DNA of 64,000 nt from Dryocola sp. LX212. GTDB taxonomy: Bacteria; Pseudomonadota; Gammaproteobacteria; Enterobacterales; Enterobacteriaceae. The stretch covers positions 3,348,001-3,412,000 of the forward strand of contig CP167917.1 in NCBI GenBank assembly GCA_041504365.1, read 5' to 3'. The position numbers and the translations under genes were made by a program. Shown one piece after another: positions 31,266 to 40,730 of the stretch; within the stretch, counting starts at the first letter, position 1, and each line of letters opens with the position of its first letter. The notes below the pieces were generated by a model. That model was not told the origin of the DNA, did not search any database, and saw nothing but the letters and a program-made list of their open reading frames with translations.

Positions 31266-33503
31266 TTATTCCGTGAGCGCCTGTCCGTTTTCGACCAGAT
31301 CATCCAGCGGCTGCGGATGGCCAATCAGGTAACCCTGCATGTAATCAATACCCAACCGCAGCACCGCTTCCTGCACTTCTTCGCTCTCTACATATTCCGC
31401 TACCACCTGCATTTTCTTCATTCTTGCCAGCTGGCAGATAGACTCGACAATCTGATAGTCCAGGCTGCTGGTGAGGATATTGCGGATAAAGCTACCGTCA
31501 ATCTTGAGCATATCCGCATGAATATCTTTCAGGCGTGCATAGCTCGCGTAGCCCGTGCCAAAATCGTCAATAGCGACCCGGCAGCCCATGCCCTGCAATG
31601 CGGAAAGCGTCATGTTCGCCTGGTCAAGATTAGTTAGCGAGTCACTTTCCGTTACCTCAAAGATAAGCTGCCAGGGCTCGATATTATATTGCTTCAGCAG
31701 CACCCTCACCTCCGCAGGGAGCTGGGCACGTCCGGCCGAGGCAGGCGTAAGATTTATGGAGAAACGACAGCCGGGCATCGCTTCCCGGCACCGGTCCATA
31801 AACTGCAGCGTCGCTTCCAGCACCCAGCGATCGATTTTCGACGAAAGGCCAAACTCATGGGCCACCGGCAGGAAGCTATCCGGCAGGACGGTTGCCCCAT
31901 CGGCATCCTTCATGCGGATCAATATTTCGTGGTAATGATCCCCACGGCTTCCCTGAATACGCTGCGCCATTAAGACAAAATCGCCGTTATCGAGGGCAAC
32001 CTGGAGCCGGTTCATCATCGCCACTTTGTTTTTCACGGCTTTCTGAACCTGCCCTGAAGCTTGCTGCAACAGATTTTCCGGGTGGGAGGTCGTCAGCGAC
32101 AGCTCAGCCATAGTGCTTAGCTCACCAAGCAGCAGGTACAAATGGCTGACGGGCTGGCGAACATAACAGTAGCTGATCCCCACCTGCGGCTGAAGCGGCA
32201 TATCATCCCAGGTAAAGCGGAACTGCTTAACTCGCCGGTCAATAATCTCAATTCGCTCTTCGTGAGACTCACCGTGAAGCCGCACCGCCAGATCGTGACC
32301 GGAAAGATTATAAACCTTTTCATTCACGCGCAGATGCTGGCGAAGGTACTCGGCAAACTGCTGCTTGTACTGGATACGCAGCAGAACGCCGTAATGTCGG
32401 CCCAGCAGTTCAAGTTCGGGAATGGATAAATAAGTTAAGGTGGACCAGGGATAGCGGCTTAAATCACGCGTCAAAGCGCGCAAGTTTGGCATTTGGGTAA
32501 TCGGGTCGATGAAGGCCACGCGCCTCGCTTTAGAGTGAAGAAGACGCTGCCGCGTCGTCACGGCTGCCATGGTGTAAATGGTCAGCGAAAATACGGCATA
32601 GCAGGACGTTGCAATGGCCAGGTGCAGCTGAAAGCCAATGTCGGGCAGCAAATAGTTATGAAAACCGCTACAAAGCACAAGTAAAATGATCGACCAGATC
32701 GTAGTAATAAATAAGTAGCCAAAACGCATGGCCCCCCACAGCATCACGGGCAAAATAAGCGTCAGGGTATAATCGGTTTTAAAAATCGACCCCGTCTGGC
32801 TGTCTGGCAGCAACAGTAAATTGACCAGCGTTATCAGCATTACCGCCCAAATGACAAATTCCGTTTTGCTTACGCCGTGTTGTGCCTGGGCACGCATACG
32901 AGACCAGAAGACCAGCACAAAGCGCGGATGGCGTATGGCACGAATAATGGTGTAGAAAAATGGCATGCCCGTCAGGCATCCTACCAACACGGCCTGGAAA
33001 TTAATCAGGGTTCGCGGCTGTAAAGGATTCTCCATCACCATTTTCATGACTGGCTCATACCAGCCGAAAAACACACCAATCTGATAAATAAATAAGAAAA
33101 TTGTAGTGTTAAATAATACCAGCCAGAACATGCGTTGCAGGGTAAGGTAGATAACGCCAAAAATAATCGCGTTTCGACGCGGCACATAGGCACGATAGCC
33201 GCTGTAGCTAAGGGCAATGGGAACAATAAAATGCACGGCGGCGAAAAAAGCGATGAGTTCGCCTTTCACTGGAATGTAGCGAATGAGTAGCGCCAGCATA
33301 ATGCCCGGCAGGGCCGCCCAGCCGAAGATAACGGTGCAGGCCGTCATCAGCCCCAGCGGCATATAAATAAGGAATACCCGACCGCCGTCCATGACCGTAT
33401 TGGCATTAAACCAGGCAGCCAGCGGAAGCAACAGGCACGGCATAACCAGGGGCATCGCCCACCATTTATTTTTATATGTTTTGTACCAGTCAGCAAAGTG
33501 CAT
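31266..33503 (-). CDS. yfgF: YfgF (PdeF), anaerobic cyclic-di-GMP phosphodiesterase
   Basis: Integral-membrane c-di-GMP hydrolase of 745 residues. An N-terminal MASE1-type region with about eight membrane segments (residues 15-330) is followed by a degenerate GGDEF domain: the signature is replaced by SGHDL, so no cyclase activity is expected. An intact EAL domain follows, with metal-binding EILIR, FEVTESDSL, VAIDDFGTGYASY, Lys in MLKIDGSFI and QGYLIGHPQP. E. coli YfgF is described as FNR-dependent and active without oxygen; a perfect FNR site lies upstream here too. Confidence 0.95.
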   Translation of the reverse strand: MHFADWYKTYKNKWWAMPLVMPCLLLPLAAWFNANTVMDGGRVFLIYMPLGLMTACTVIFGWAALPGIMLALLIRYIPVKGELIAFFAAVHFIVPIALSYSGYRAYVPRRNAIIFGVIYLTLQRMFWLVLFNTTIFLFIYQIGVFFGWYEPVMKMVMENPLQPRTLINFQAVLVGCLTGMPFFYTIIRAIRHPRFVLVFWSRMRAQAQHGVSKTEFVIWAVMLITLVNLLLLPDSQTGSIFKTDYTLTLILPVMLWGAMRFGYLFITTIWSIILLVLCSGFHNYLLPDIGFQLHLAIATSCYAVFSLTIYTMAAVTTRQRLLHSKARRVAFIDPITQMPNLRALTRDLSRYPWSTLTYLSIPELELLGRHYGVLLRIQYKQQFAEYLRQHLRVNEKVYNLSGHDLAVRLHGESHEERIEIIDRRVKQFRFTWDDMPLQPQVGISYCYVRQPVSHLYLLLGELSTMAELSLTTSHPENLLQQASGQVQKAVKNKVAMMNRLQVALDNGDFVLMAQRIQGSRGDHYHEILIRMKDADGATVLPDSFLPVAHEFGLSSKIDRWVLEATLQFMDRCREAMPGCRFSINLTPASAGRAQLPAEVRVLLKQYNIEPWQLIFEVTESDSLTNLDQANMTLSALQGMGCRVAIDDFGTGYASYARLKDIHADMLKIDGSFIRNILTSSLDYQIVESICQLARMKKMQVVAEYVESEEVQEAVLRLGIDYMQGYLIGHPQPLDDLVENGQALTE

Positions 33504-33851
33504 AGTGAGTCGCCAGAAATCCCATTAATATTGTCTGGGTGAAGGTCAGAAAGGATGCCAGCCTGCCTGCGCTAATATGAAAAGGGTCAGGTATGAAATG
33601 AAGATTTTAGTTAGGGAAAGGTCATGAGAATTGATGCAGATCAATTTATGATGAAAGTTGCGTCAGGAACCAGAATATTCCAGGATACGCAGTAATAAAA
33701 TATCGCCTTTCATACTAAAGAAACATTTATCTATCAGTCCGTCCGTCTTCATTGACGCTCTTTTACACGATTACGAATTGACCCAGCCGCCGTGCTATGC
33801 CTAAATATCAGCGTCGCCCGCAGCTGTCGGGCTAATCCAGAGACCATTTGC
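33504..33851. other. yfgF-yfgG divergent intergenic region (348 bp)
   Basis: Holds the yfgF FNR promoter in its left part. The right part, before yfgG, shows no clear promoter or further gene. The longer open frame that begins at 33792 is the upstream extension of yfgG. Confidence 0.6.
33596..33644 (-). promoter_or_regulatory. yfgF FNR-dependent promoter
   Basis: A perfect FNR palindrome TTGATGCAGATCAA is at 33631-33644. On the minus strand a TAAAAT -10 hexamer lies at 33604-33609. A start at about 33596 puts the FNR centre at -41.5, the classical class II activator position. The predicted 5' leader is about 93 bases. Confidence 0.82.
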
Positions 33852-34043
33852 GTGACACAGGTTACGAGTATGCGAAGACGACACCGGTTTAACAGCCGAA
33901 TGACCCGCATTATTCTTCTTATCAGCTTCCTTTTCCTTTTTGGACGTTTTGTCTACTCCTCGATTGGCGCCTGGCATCATCACCAGGACAAAAAAGCGGA
34001 CGCCCAGCAAAGCAGCCTCTCCGTGGATAACACCAACCGGTAA
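33852..34043 (+). CDS. yfgG: YfgG, small membrane protein
   Basis: A 63-residue protein with a basic N-terminus (RRRHRFNSRMTR), one membrane segment (IILLISFLFLFGRFVYSSIGAW) and a hydrophilic tail (HHHQDKKADAQQSSL). The GTG at 33852 reads MTQVTSMRRRHRF, which aligns with the E. coli start MSQATSMRKRHRF and gives the same length; the ATG at 33870 is an alternative start. The E. coli gene has been linked to nickel/cobalt tolerance, which I recall with low certainty. yfgH and yfgI, which follow in E. coli, are absent. Confidence 0.85.
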   Translation: MTQVTSMRRRHRFNSRMTRIILLISFLFLFGRFVYSSIGAWHHHQDKKADAQQSSLSVDNTNR

Positions 34044-34118
34044 CCCGCCCCGTTAAGCAAAATAACGCTGCCTCTGGCCAGTGAGCTTTGTCACGCCTGT
34101 CGTTCGTGAATACCAGAC

Positions 34119-34146
34119 AAAAAAACGGGCGGCACATGGCCACCCG
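34119..34146 (-). terminator. guaBA terminator
   Basis: On the minus strand CGGGTGGC / GCCGCCCG with a CATGT loop (one G-T pair), followed by seven T residues. It lies 21 bases after the guaA stop. Confidence 0.9.
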
Positions 34147-34166
34147 ATTTATTTACGGCGTGAGGG

Positions 34167-35744
34167 TTATTCCCACTCAATAGTTGCTGGCGGCTTGCCA
34201 GAGATATCGTAAACCACGCGGGAGATACCGTTAACTTCGTTGATGATGCGGTTGGAAACGCGGCCAAGGAAGTCGTACGGCAGGTGCGCCCAGTGCGCGG
34301 TCATGAAGTCGATGGTTTCCACTGCACGCAGGGAAACAACCCAATCGTACTTGCGGCCATCGCCCATTACGCCCACGGAACGAACCGGCAGGAACACGGT
34401 GAACGCCTGGCTCACTTTATTGTACAGATCCGCTTTGTGCAGCTCTTCGATGAAGATAGCATCCGCGCGGCGCAGCAGATCGCAGTACTCTTTCTTCACT
34501 TCGCCCAGCACGCGCACGCCCAGACCTGGCCCCGGGAACGGGTGGCGATACAGCATATCGTACGGCAGGCCCAGCTCCAGACCAATTTTACGCACTTCGT
34601 CTTTGAACAGCTCTTTGAGCGGCTCAACCAGCCCCATCTTCATCTCTTTCGGCAGGCCGCCCACGTTGTGGTGAGATTTGATGACGTGCGCTTTACCCGT
34701 GGCGGAGGCCGCTGATTCGATAACGTCAGGATAGATAGTGCCCTGCGCCAGCCACTTCACGTCTTCCAGGCGCAGCGCTTCTTCGTCAAACACTTCAACA
34801 AAGACGCGGCCAATGGTTTTACGTTTTGCTTCAGGCTCATCGATGCCCGCCAGCTGGGAAAGGAAACGCTCTTCCGCAGGCACGTGAACGATGTTCAGGC
34901 CGAAGTGGTCACCGAACATTTCCATGACCTGCTCGGCTTCGTTCAGGCGCAGCAGGCCGTTATCCACGAATACGCAGGTCAGGCGATCGCCAATGGCGCG
35001 GTGCAGCAGCATAGCGGTTACGGAAGAATCCACGCCGCCGGACAGGCCGAGAATCACCTTGTCGTTACCCACCTGCTCGCGCAGACGAACAATGGCATCT
35101 TCGATGATTTTTGCCGGCGTCCACAGCGCTTCGCAGCCGCAAATATCCAGAACAAAACGCTCCAGCAGGCGCTGTCCCTGACGGGTGTGGGTGACTTCCG
35201 GATGGAACTGAACGCCGTAGAAACGCTTCTCTTCGTTGGCCATAATGGCGAACGGGCAGGTTTCGGTGCTGGCAACGGTCACGAAGTCAGACGGGATGGC
35301 CGTGACCTTGTCGCCGTGGCTCATCCAGACGTCCAGCAGGGGTTTACCGGCTGCGCTCAGGGAATCTTCGATACCGCGCACCAGCGCGCTGTCGGTTTTA
35401 ACTTCAACCTGCGCATAACCAAATTCACGCTCGTTAGAGGCTTCTACATGGCCGCCAAGCTGCATCGCCATGGTCTGCATGCCGTAGCACACGCCGAATA
35501 CCGGGACGCCTGCGGTAAATACATATTCCGGCGCACGCGGGCTATTTTGCTCGGTGGTGCTTTCCGGGCCGCCGGAAAGAATAATGCCGCTTGGGTTGAA
35601 TTCACGGATTTGTGCTTCAGTGACATCCCACGCCCACAGCTCACAGTAAACGCCCAGCTCACGCACGCGTCGCGCTACCAGCTGGGTGTACTGAGAACCG
35701 AAATCGAGGATCAGGATGCGATGTTTATGAATGTTTTCCGTCAT
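34167..35744 (-). CDS. guaA: GuaA, GMP synthase (glutamine-hydrolysing)
   Basis: Converts XMP to GMP with ATP and glutamine. The 525 residues begin with a class I glutamine amidotransferase domain (nucleophile Cys in [16 protein letters not shown] at about residue 86; His-Glu in VQFHPEV). An ATP pyrophosphatase domain follows with the PP-loop [10 protein letters not shown], then the dimerisation/XMP-binding domain ending IEWE. It is the second gene of guaBA; a hairpin lies in the 66-base gap after guaB. Confidence 0.98.
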   Translation of the reverse strand: MTENIHKHRILILDFGSQYTQLVARRVRELGVYCELWAWDVTEAQIREFNPSGIILSGGPESTTEQNSPRAPEYVFTAGVPVFGVCYGMQTMAMQLGGHVEASNEREFGYAQVEVKTDSALVRGIEDSLSAAGKPLLDVWMSHGDKVTAIPSDFVTVASTETCPFAIMANEEKRFYGVQFHPEVTHTRQGQRLLERFVLDICGCEALWTPAKIIEDAIVRLREQVGNDKVILGLSGGVDSSVTAMLLHRAIGDRLTCVFVDNGLLRLNEAEQVMEMFGDHFGLNIVHVPAEERFLSQLAGIDEPEAKRKTIGRVFVEVFDEEALRLEDVKWLAQGTIYPDVIESAASATGKAHVIKSHHNVGGLPKEMKMGLVEPLKELFKDEVRKIGLELGLPYDMLYRHPFPGPGLGVRVLGEVKKEYCDLLRRADAIFIEELHKADLYNKVSQAFTVFLPVRSVGVMGDGRKYDWVVSLRAVETIDFMTAHWAHLPYDFLGRVSNRIINEVNGISRVVYDISGKPPATIEWE

Positions 35745-35782
35745 TGACGCTAATTCCGAGGCAAGTGAAACAGAGAAAGTAA

Positions 35783-35804
35783 ATCGCCCGCATGTGCGGG
35801 CGAT
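35783..35804 (-). terminator. Attenuator-like hairpin between guaB and guaA
   Basis: Perfect nine-base-pair stem ATCGCCCGC / GCGGGCGAT with a four-base loop, just after the guaB stop. The following minus-strand tract TTTACTTT is only partly T-rich, so partial termination or RNA stabilisation is plausible. Confidence 0.55.
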
Positions 35805-35810
35805 GAAGAA

Positions 35811-37277
35811 TCAGGAGCCCATACGGTAATTCGGGGACTCTTTAGTAATGGTCACGTCGTGCACGTGACTTTCCTGGATGCCCGCACCGCTGATGCGTAC
35901 AAATTCCGCTTTGGTGCGCAGGTCGTCGATGGTAGCACAGCCGGTCAGGCCCATACAGGAACGCAGGCCGCCCATCTGCTGGTGAACAATCGCTTTCAGA
36001 TGGCCCTTGTAAGCCACGCGGCCTTCGATACCCTCAGGAACCAGTTTGTCCGCCGCGTTATCAGTCTGGAAGTAACGGTCAGAAGAACCTTTAGACATTG
36101 CGCCCAGTGAGCCCATACCACGGTAAGATTTGAATGAACGCCCCTGGTAAAGTTCGATCTCGCCCGGAGACTCTTCGGTACCGGCCAGCATGCCGCCAAC
36201 CATTACCGCCGAGGCACCCGCCGCGATGGCTTTTGCAATGTCGCCGGAGAAACGAATACCGCCATCGGCGATGACCGGAATACCCGTGCCTTCCAGCGCT
36301 TCGACAGCGTCTGCAACAGCCGTAATCTGCGGAACGCCAACGCCGGTGACAATACGTGTCGTACAAATTGAGCCAGGGCCGATACCGACTTTCACCGCGC
36401 TGACGCCAGCATCAGCCAGAGCACGAGCACCCGCCGCCGTTGCAACGTTGCCGCCGATGATTTGCAGGTCAGGATATTTGGCGCGGGTATCGCGAATACG
36501 CTGCAGAACGCCTTCGGAGTGGCCGTGAGAGGAATCTATCAGCAGGATGTCCACGCCAGCAGCTACCAGGGCGTCGATACGCTCTTCGTTGCCTGCGCCT
36601 GCCCCTACGGCAGCCCCAACGCGCAGACGGCCCTGGTCGTCCTTACAGGCGTTTGGTTTACGCTCTGCTTTCTGGAAGTCTTTTACGGTGATCATGCCGC
36701 GGAGATGGAACTGGTCATCAACAACCAGCGCCTTCTCAACGCGCTTTTCATGCATTTTTGAAAGCACCACGTCGCGTGCTTCGCCTTCTTTCACGGTAAC
36801 CAGACGCTCTTTCGGGGTCATGTACACGCTAACAGGCTGATTTAAATCGGTAACAAAACGCACGTCGCGGCCGGTGATGATACCGACCAGCTCGTATTTC
36901 TCGGTAACGACAGGATAACCAGCAAAGCCGTTGCGCTCGGTCAGTTCTTTCACTTCACGCAGAGTGGTGGTTGGCAGCACGGTCTGCGGGTCGGTTACTA
37001 CCCCGCTTTCGTGTTTCTTCACGCGTTTGACTTCTTCAGCCTGGCGCTCAATCGACATATTTTTGTGAATAAAACCAAGACCACCTTCCTGGGCAAGGGC
37101 AATGGCCAGACGTGCTTCGGTCACGGTATCCATAGCTGCGGACAGCATAGGGATATTCAGACGAATAGTTTTGGTCAGTTGGGTGCCGAGATCCGCCGTG
37201 TTAGGCAGAACGGTGGAGTGAGCTGGAACGAGGAGAACGTCATCAAACGTCAGTGCTTCTTTGGCGATTCGTAGCAT
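35811..37277 (-). CDS. guaB: GuaB, inosine-5'-monophosphate dehydrogenase
   Basis: NAD-dependent oxidation of IMP to XMP, the first committed step to GMP. The 488 residues form a TIM barrel split by a CBS pair (about residues 95-205, [18 protein letters not shown] to [15 protein letters not shown]). The catalytic loop [15 protein letters not shown] holds the Cys nucleophile, and the flap region is [10 protein letters not shown]. It starts [18 protein letters not shown]. Promoter and PurR operator are visible upstream. Confidence 0.98.
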   Translation of the reverse strand: MLRIAKEALTFDDVLLVPAHSTVLPNTADLGTQLTKTIRLNIPMLSAAMDTVTEARLAIALAQEGGLGFIHKNMSIERQAEEVKRVKKHESGVVTDPQTVLPTTTLREVKELTERNGFAGYPVVTEKYELVGIITGRDVRFVTDLNQPVSVYMTPKERLVTVKEGEARDVVLSKMHEKRVEKALVVDDQFHLRGMITVKDFQKAERKPNACKDDQGRLRVGAAVGAGAGNEERIDALVAAGVDILLIDSSHGHSEGVLQRIRDTRAKYPDLQIIGGNVATAAGARALADAGVSAVKVGIGPGSICTTRIVTGVGVPQITAVADAVEALEGTGIPVIADGGIRFSGDIAKAIAAGASAVMVGGMLAGTEESPGEIELYQGRSFKSYRGMGSLGAMSKGSSDRYFQTDNAADKLVPEGIEGRVAYKGHLKAIVHQQMGGLRSCMGLTGCATIDDLRTKAEFVRISGAGIQESHVHDVTITKESPNYRMGS

Positions 37278-37328
37278 GGCAATATCTCAACCTGGGGTGA
37301 ATGAGAACAGATAAAATATTGCCGTGGC

Positions 37329-37354
37329 ATTATACAGAGCGTAATCGGTTGCAT
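37329..37354 (-). promoter_or_regulatory. guaBA promoter with PurR operator
   Basis: On the minus strand, ATGCAACCGATTACGC (37339-37354) is a PurR-type operator resembling the known guaBA site. A perfect TATAAT -10 follows at 37329-37334. The operator would cover the -35 region, giving purine repression. The leader before guaB is about 45 bases. Confidence 0.82.
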
Positions 37355-37446
37355 CTACATTTTTTTACCAAAAATCCTTGCCACTCGCATTATGGCAGGT
37401 ACTATTGACCGAATAACCTGCTGATTTAAAATTTGATCCAGCTCAC

Positions 37447-38829
37447 ATGCCAATCGCAAATTCTCCCTCAATTTTTACCGTCAGCCGTCTCAATCAGGCG
37501 GTCCGTTTGCTGTTGGAACAGGAAATGGGTCAGGTCTGGATCAGCGGCGAAATCTCTAACTTCAGCCAGCCCTCCTCCGGCCACTGGTACTTCACGCTGA
37601 AAGACGATACCGCCCAGGTTCGCTGCGCGATGTTCCGTAACAGCAATCGTCGGGTGACCTTCCGGCCGCAGCACGGCCAGCAGGTTCTGGTTCGCGCCAA
37701 TATCACGCTCTATGAGCCTCGAGGCGATTACCAGATAATCGTTGAGAGCATGCAGCTGGCGGGCGAAGGTCTGCTTCAGCAGCAGTACGAACAGCTCAAG
37801 CATCGCCTGACGACTGAAGGTCTGTTTGAGCAGCAGTACAAAAAATCCCTGCCCAGCCCTGCTCGCCAGGTGGGCGTAATTACGTCCAAATCCGGCGCGG
37901 CCCTGCATGATATTCTGCATGTACTGAAACGCCGCGACCCCTCATTGCCGATTGTCATTTATCCCACCTCCGTTCAGGGCGCAGATGCCCCTGCTCAGAT
38001 CGTTCGCGCAATCGAACTTGCCAACCAGCGCGCTGAGTGCGACGTACTGATTGTCGGGCGCGGCGGCGGCTCGCTGGAGGATTTATGGAGTTTTAATGAC
38101 GAACGAGTAGCCCGCGCTATTTTTGCAAGCCAAATCCCGGTCGTTAGCGCCGTAGGGCACGAAACTGATGTCACGATCGCCGATTTTGTCGCAGATTTGC
38201 GTGCTCCTACACCTTCTGCTGCGGCAGAGATTGTCAGCCGTAATCAGCTTGAATTATTACGTCAGATCAAGTCCCAGCAAACGAGGATGGAAATGGCGCT
38301 GGACTACTATCTCGCCCAGCGAACGCAGCGATTCACTCGCCTGCAGCATCGCCTTCAACAACAGCATCCTCAGCTTCGTCTGGCCCGTCAGCAGACCGCG
38401 CTTGAGCGTTTGCAGCAGCGCCTGAGCGTCGCGATGGAGAGCAAGCTGCGCCGTTCTGGCCAGCAGCAGCAGCGTCTGGCCCAGCGCCTTAACCAGCAGC
38501 AGCCGCAGGCACGAATCCACCGCGCACAGACCCGAATACAGCAGCTGGAATATCGTTTGTCGCAGGTTTTAACGGCCCGGCTAAACAGCACCCGACAACG
38601 CTTTGGAACGGCGCTGGCACAGCTCGAAGCCGTCAGCCCGCTGGCAACGCTTGCCCGTGGCTATAGCGTCACAACGGCGACAGACGGCAAAGTGCTAAAA
38701 AAGGCAAAACAGGTGAAATCCGGGGATACGCTGACAACGCGTCTGGAAGATGGCTGGGTGGAGAGTCAGGTTACCGGCATTACGCCGGTTAAGCCTATCC
38801 GCAAGCGTAAACCTGCGGCTAAAAGTTAG
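37447..38829 (+). CDS. xseA: XseA, exodeoxyribonuclease VII large subunit
   Basis: With XseB (not in this window) it degrades single-stranded DNA to oligonucleotides. The 460 residues start with an OB-fold DNA-binding domain ([30 protein letters not shown], about residues 10-110). The catalytic domain follows ([16 protein letters not shown] and [17 protein letters not shown]), then a long Gln/Arg-rich coiled coil (about residues 270-400) and [13 protein letters not shown]. It is divergent from guaB and its stop is three bases from that of convergent yfgJ. Confidence 0.97.
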   Translation: MPIANSPSIFTVSRLNQAVRLLLEQEMGQVWISGEISNFSQPSSGHWYFTLKDDTAQVRCAMFRNSNRRVTFRPQHGQQVLVRANITLYEPRGDYQIIVESMQLAGEGLLQQQYEQLKHRLTTEGLFEQQYKKSLPSPARQVGVITSKSGAALHDILHVLKRRDPSLPIVIYPTSVQGADAPAQIVRAIELANQRAECDVLIVGRGGGSLEDLWSFNDERVARAIFASQIPVVSAVGHETDVTIADFVADLRAPTPSAAAEIVSRNQLELLRQIKSQQTRMEMALDYYLAQRTQRFTRLQHRLQQQHPQLRLARQQTALERLQQRLSVAMESKLRRSGQQQQRLAQRLNQQQPQARIHRAQTRIQQLEYRLSQVLTARLNSTRQRFGTALAQLEAVSPLATLARGYSVTTATDGKVLKKAKQVKSGDTLTTRLEDGWVESQVTGITPVKPIRKRKPAAKS

Positions 38830-38832
38830 CGC

Positions 38833-39054
38833 TTACTGCACGATGGGAACAAACTCGACGCGCTTTTTAGAAATCAATCCGTGGCCGTTCTGGCAGAAAT
38901 AATCCACCGCGCCGCAGGCCTTCAACACTTCCAGCGGCTGATGGCAGTCCGGGCAGCGGGCTACCAGTCTGAAATCCTGATTGCAGCTTTCGCAGTGGCC
39001 GCCGCCGTCGATCTCCTGTAGCTGCTTGTCGCAGATTGGGCAGTTAAGTTCCAT
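38833..39054 (-). CDS. yfgJ: YfgJ, zinc-ribbon protein (DUF1407 type)
   Basis: A 73-residue cytoplasmic protein with three CxxC motifs (CPIC, CESC, CPDC) plus isolated Cys residues (KACGAVDYFC), suggesting two zinc ribbons. The C-terminus GHGLISKKRVEFV is conserved with the E. coli protein. The function is unknown. It follows der, separated by a terminator, and is convergent with xseA. Confidence 0.9.
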   Translation of the reverse strand: MELNCPICDKQLQEIDGGGHCESCNQDFRLVARCPDCHQPLEVLKACGAVDYFCQNGHGLISKKRVEFVPIVQ

Positions 39055-39066
39055 GATTTCTCCTCA

Positions 39067-39095
39067 AAGAAAACGGGAGCGCTTTGCTCCCGTTA
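39067..39095 (-). terminator. der terminator
   Basis: AACGGGAGC / GCTCCCGTT stem with a five-base loop; the T-rich tract TTTTCTTT follows on the minus strand. It lies five bases after the der stop and before yfgJ. Confidence 0.85.
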
Positions 39096-39099
39096 TGAA

Positions 39100-40605
39100 T
39101 TACTTGCTCTTTTTAATATGCTTGATCAGGCGCTTACGCTTACGCATCTGGTTCGGCGTCAGGGTATTACGCTTGTTGGCAAACGGGTTATCCCCTTCCT
39201 TGAACTGGATGCGGATTGGCGTCCCCATGACGTCCAGCGACTTACGGAAGTAATTCATCAGGTAGCGCTTGTAAGAGTCCGGCAGGTCTTTCACCTGGTT
39301 GCCGTGAATTACCACGATTGGCGGGTTGTAACCACCAGCGTGCGCATACTTCAGCTTCACGCGGCGACCGCGAACCAGCGGTGGCTGGTGATCTTCTGAT
39401 GCCATGTTCATGATACGGGTCAGCAGCGCGGTGCTCACACGACGTGTTGAGCTGTCGTAGGCTTCGCGTACGGATTCGAACAGGTTGCCAACGCCGCTGC
39501 CGTGCAGTGCAGAGATGAAGTGTACGCGGGCAAAGTCGATGAAGCCCAGACGGTAATCCAGGGTCTCTTTCACCTGTTCGCGAACTTCGTTGCTCAGGCC
39601 ATCCCACTTGTTGACTACTATTACCAGTGAGCGCCCACTATTGAGGATAAAGCCCAGCAGTGAGAGATCCTGATCGGAGATGCCTTCGCGGGCGTCAATG
39701 ACCAGCAGCACGACGTTAGCGTCTTCGATAGCCTGAAGCGTTTTAATTACGGAGAATTTCTCAACGGTTTCAGTGATTTTTCCGCGCTTGCGTACGCCCG
39801 CAGTATCGATCAGCACGTATTCACGTTCGTCACGTTCCATCGGGATGTAGATACTGTCGCGGGTGGTGCCAGGCATGTCGTAGACCACGACGCGGTCTTC
39901 ACCGAGGATACGGTTAGTTAGCGTTGACTTACCAACGTTAGGACGCCCGACAATAGCCAGCTTAATCGGCAGATCCTGAGGATTAAAAGCTTCCTCTTCT
40001 TCTTCCTCTTCGGCCTCGTCATCTTCGGTGACAATGCCGTTTTTCGCGTTAAATGCCGCCCAGTAGGCCGCATCTTCGTCGATTTCTTCTTCCGCTTCGC
40101 GAGGGTTAACTTCATCGATGAACGGCATCAGCACGTGTTCGAGAAGCGTGGTGACACCACGACCATGGGAGGCAGCGATTGGATGGATTTCGCCAAGACC
40201 CAGGGAGTAGAAATCGATAACGGCCTGATCCGGGTCCATGCCATCAGTTTTGTTCGCCACCAGGAAGGTTGGCTTCTGACGCGAGCGCAGGTGTTTAGCG
40301 ATGGCTTCATCGGCAGGCATCAGGCCCGCACGAGCGTCCACCATAAACAGCACCACATCCGCTTCTTCAATCGCCAGCAGCGACTGAGTAGCCATATGCG
40401 TTTCAACGCCGTCTTCCGTGCCGTCAATACCGCCGGTATCGATAGCAATAAATTCGCGTCCTTCCACTTCTGCACGACCATACTTGCGGTCGCGAGTCAG
40501 CCCCGGGAAATCCGCGACCAGCGCATCACGGGTACGCGTTAAGCGGTTAAACAACGTGGATTTTCCGACATTAGGGCGCCCGACAAGCGCAACCACAGGT
40601 ACCAT
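39100..40605 (-). CDS. der: Der (EngA), ribosome-assembly GTPase with two G domains
   Basis: Essential GTPase for 50S subunit maturation. I chose [17 protein letters not shown] at 40605 (501 residues); the frame extends seven codons further. There are two tandem G domains, each with GRPNVGKST (about residues 8-16 and 215), DTGG or DTAG, and NKTD or NKWD. They are joined by an acidic linker (about residues 160-205) that includes a run of Glu, and a C-terminal KH-like domain follows, ending in a basic tail ([15 protein letters not shown]). It is about 11 residues longer than the E. coli protein; the difference is in the acidic linker. Confidence 0.96.
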   Translation of the reverse strand: MVPVVALVGRPNVGKSTLFNRLTRTRDALVADFPGLTRDRKYGRAEVEGREFIAIDTGGIDGTEDGVETHMATQSLLAIEEADVVLFMVDARAGLMPADEAIAKHLRSRQKPTFLVANKTDGMDPDQAVIDFYSLGLGEIHPIAASHGRGVTTLLEHVLMPFIDEVNPREAEEEIDEDAAYWAAFNAKNGIVTEDDEAEEEEEEEAFNPQDLPIKLAIVGRPNVGKSTLTNRILGEDRVVVYDMPGTTRDSIYIPMERDEREYVLIDTAGVRKRGKITETVEKFSVIKTLQAIEDANVVLLVIDAREGISDQDLSLLGFILNSGRSLVIVVNKWDGLSNEVREQVKETLDYRLGFIDFARVHFISALHGSGVGNLFESVREAYDSSTRRVSTALLTRIMNMASEDHQPPLVRGRRVKLKYAHAGGYNPPIVVIHGNQVKDLPDSYKRYLMNYFRKSLDVMGTPIRIQFKEGDNPFANKRNTLTPNQMRKRKRLIKHIKKSK

Positions 40606-40664
40606 TATAAAAGCCTCATTACTCAATAATTCATCATCAAACGACGTGTAAATACGCCGTTTCT

Positions 40665-40704
40665 TAAAAACAGGAAACGGCTCCCGGACTTAGGGAACCG
40701 TTTC
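40665..40704 (-). terminator. bamB terminator/attenuator before der
   Basis: On the minus strand, stem GAAACGGTTCCC / GGGAGCCGTTTC (one G-T pair) with a seven-base loop is followed by CTGTTTTTAA. It lies 26 bases after the bamB stop and about 60 bases before the der start, so der may have its own promoter in this gap. Confidence 0.8.
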
Positions 40705-40730
40705 GAACTCACAACTTACTCAGGGCAAGT

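Noticed and set aside
31266-33503. YfgF as an active diguanylate cyclase
   Set aside because: The GGDEF signature is replaced by SGHDL, so cyclase activity is unlikely; only the EAL domain keeps its catalytic residues.
34884-35747. Rightward open frame of 287 codons opposite guaA
   Set aside because: It is a shadow of guaA, with no promoter or ribosome binding site and no recognisable domains.
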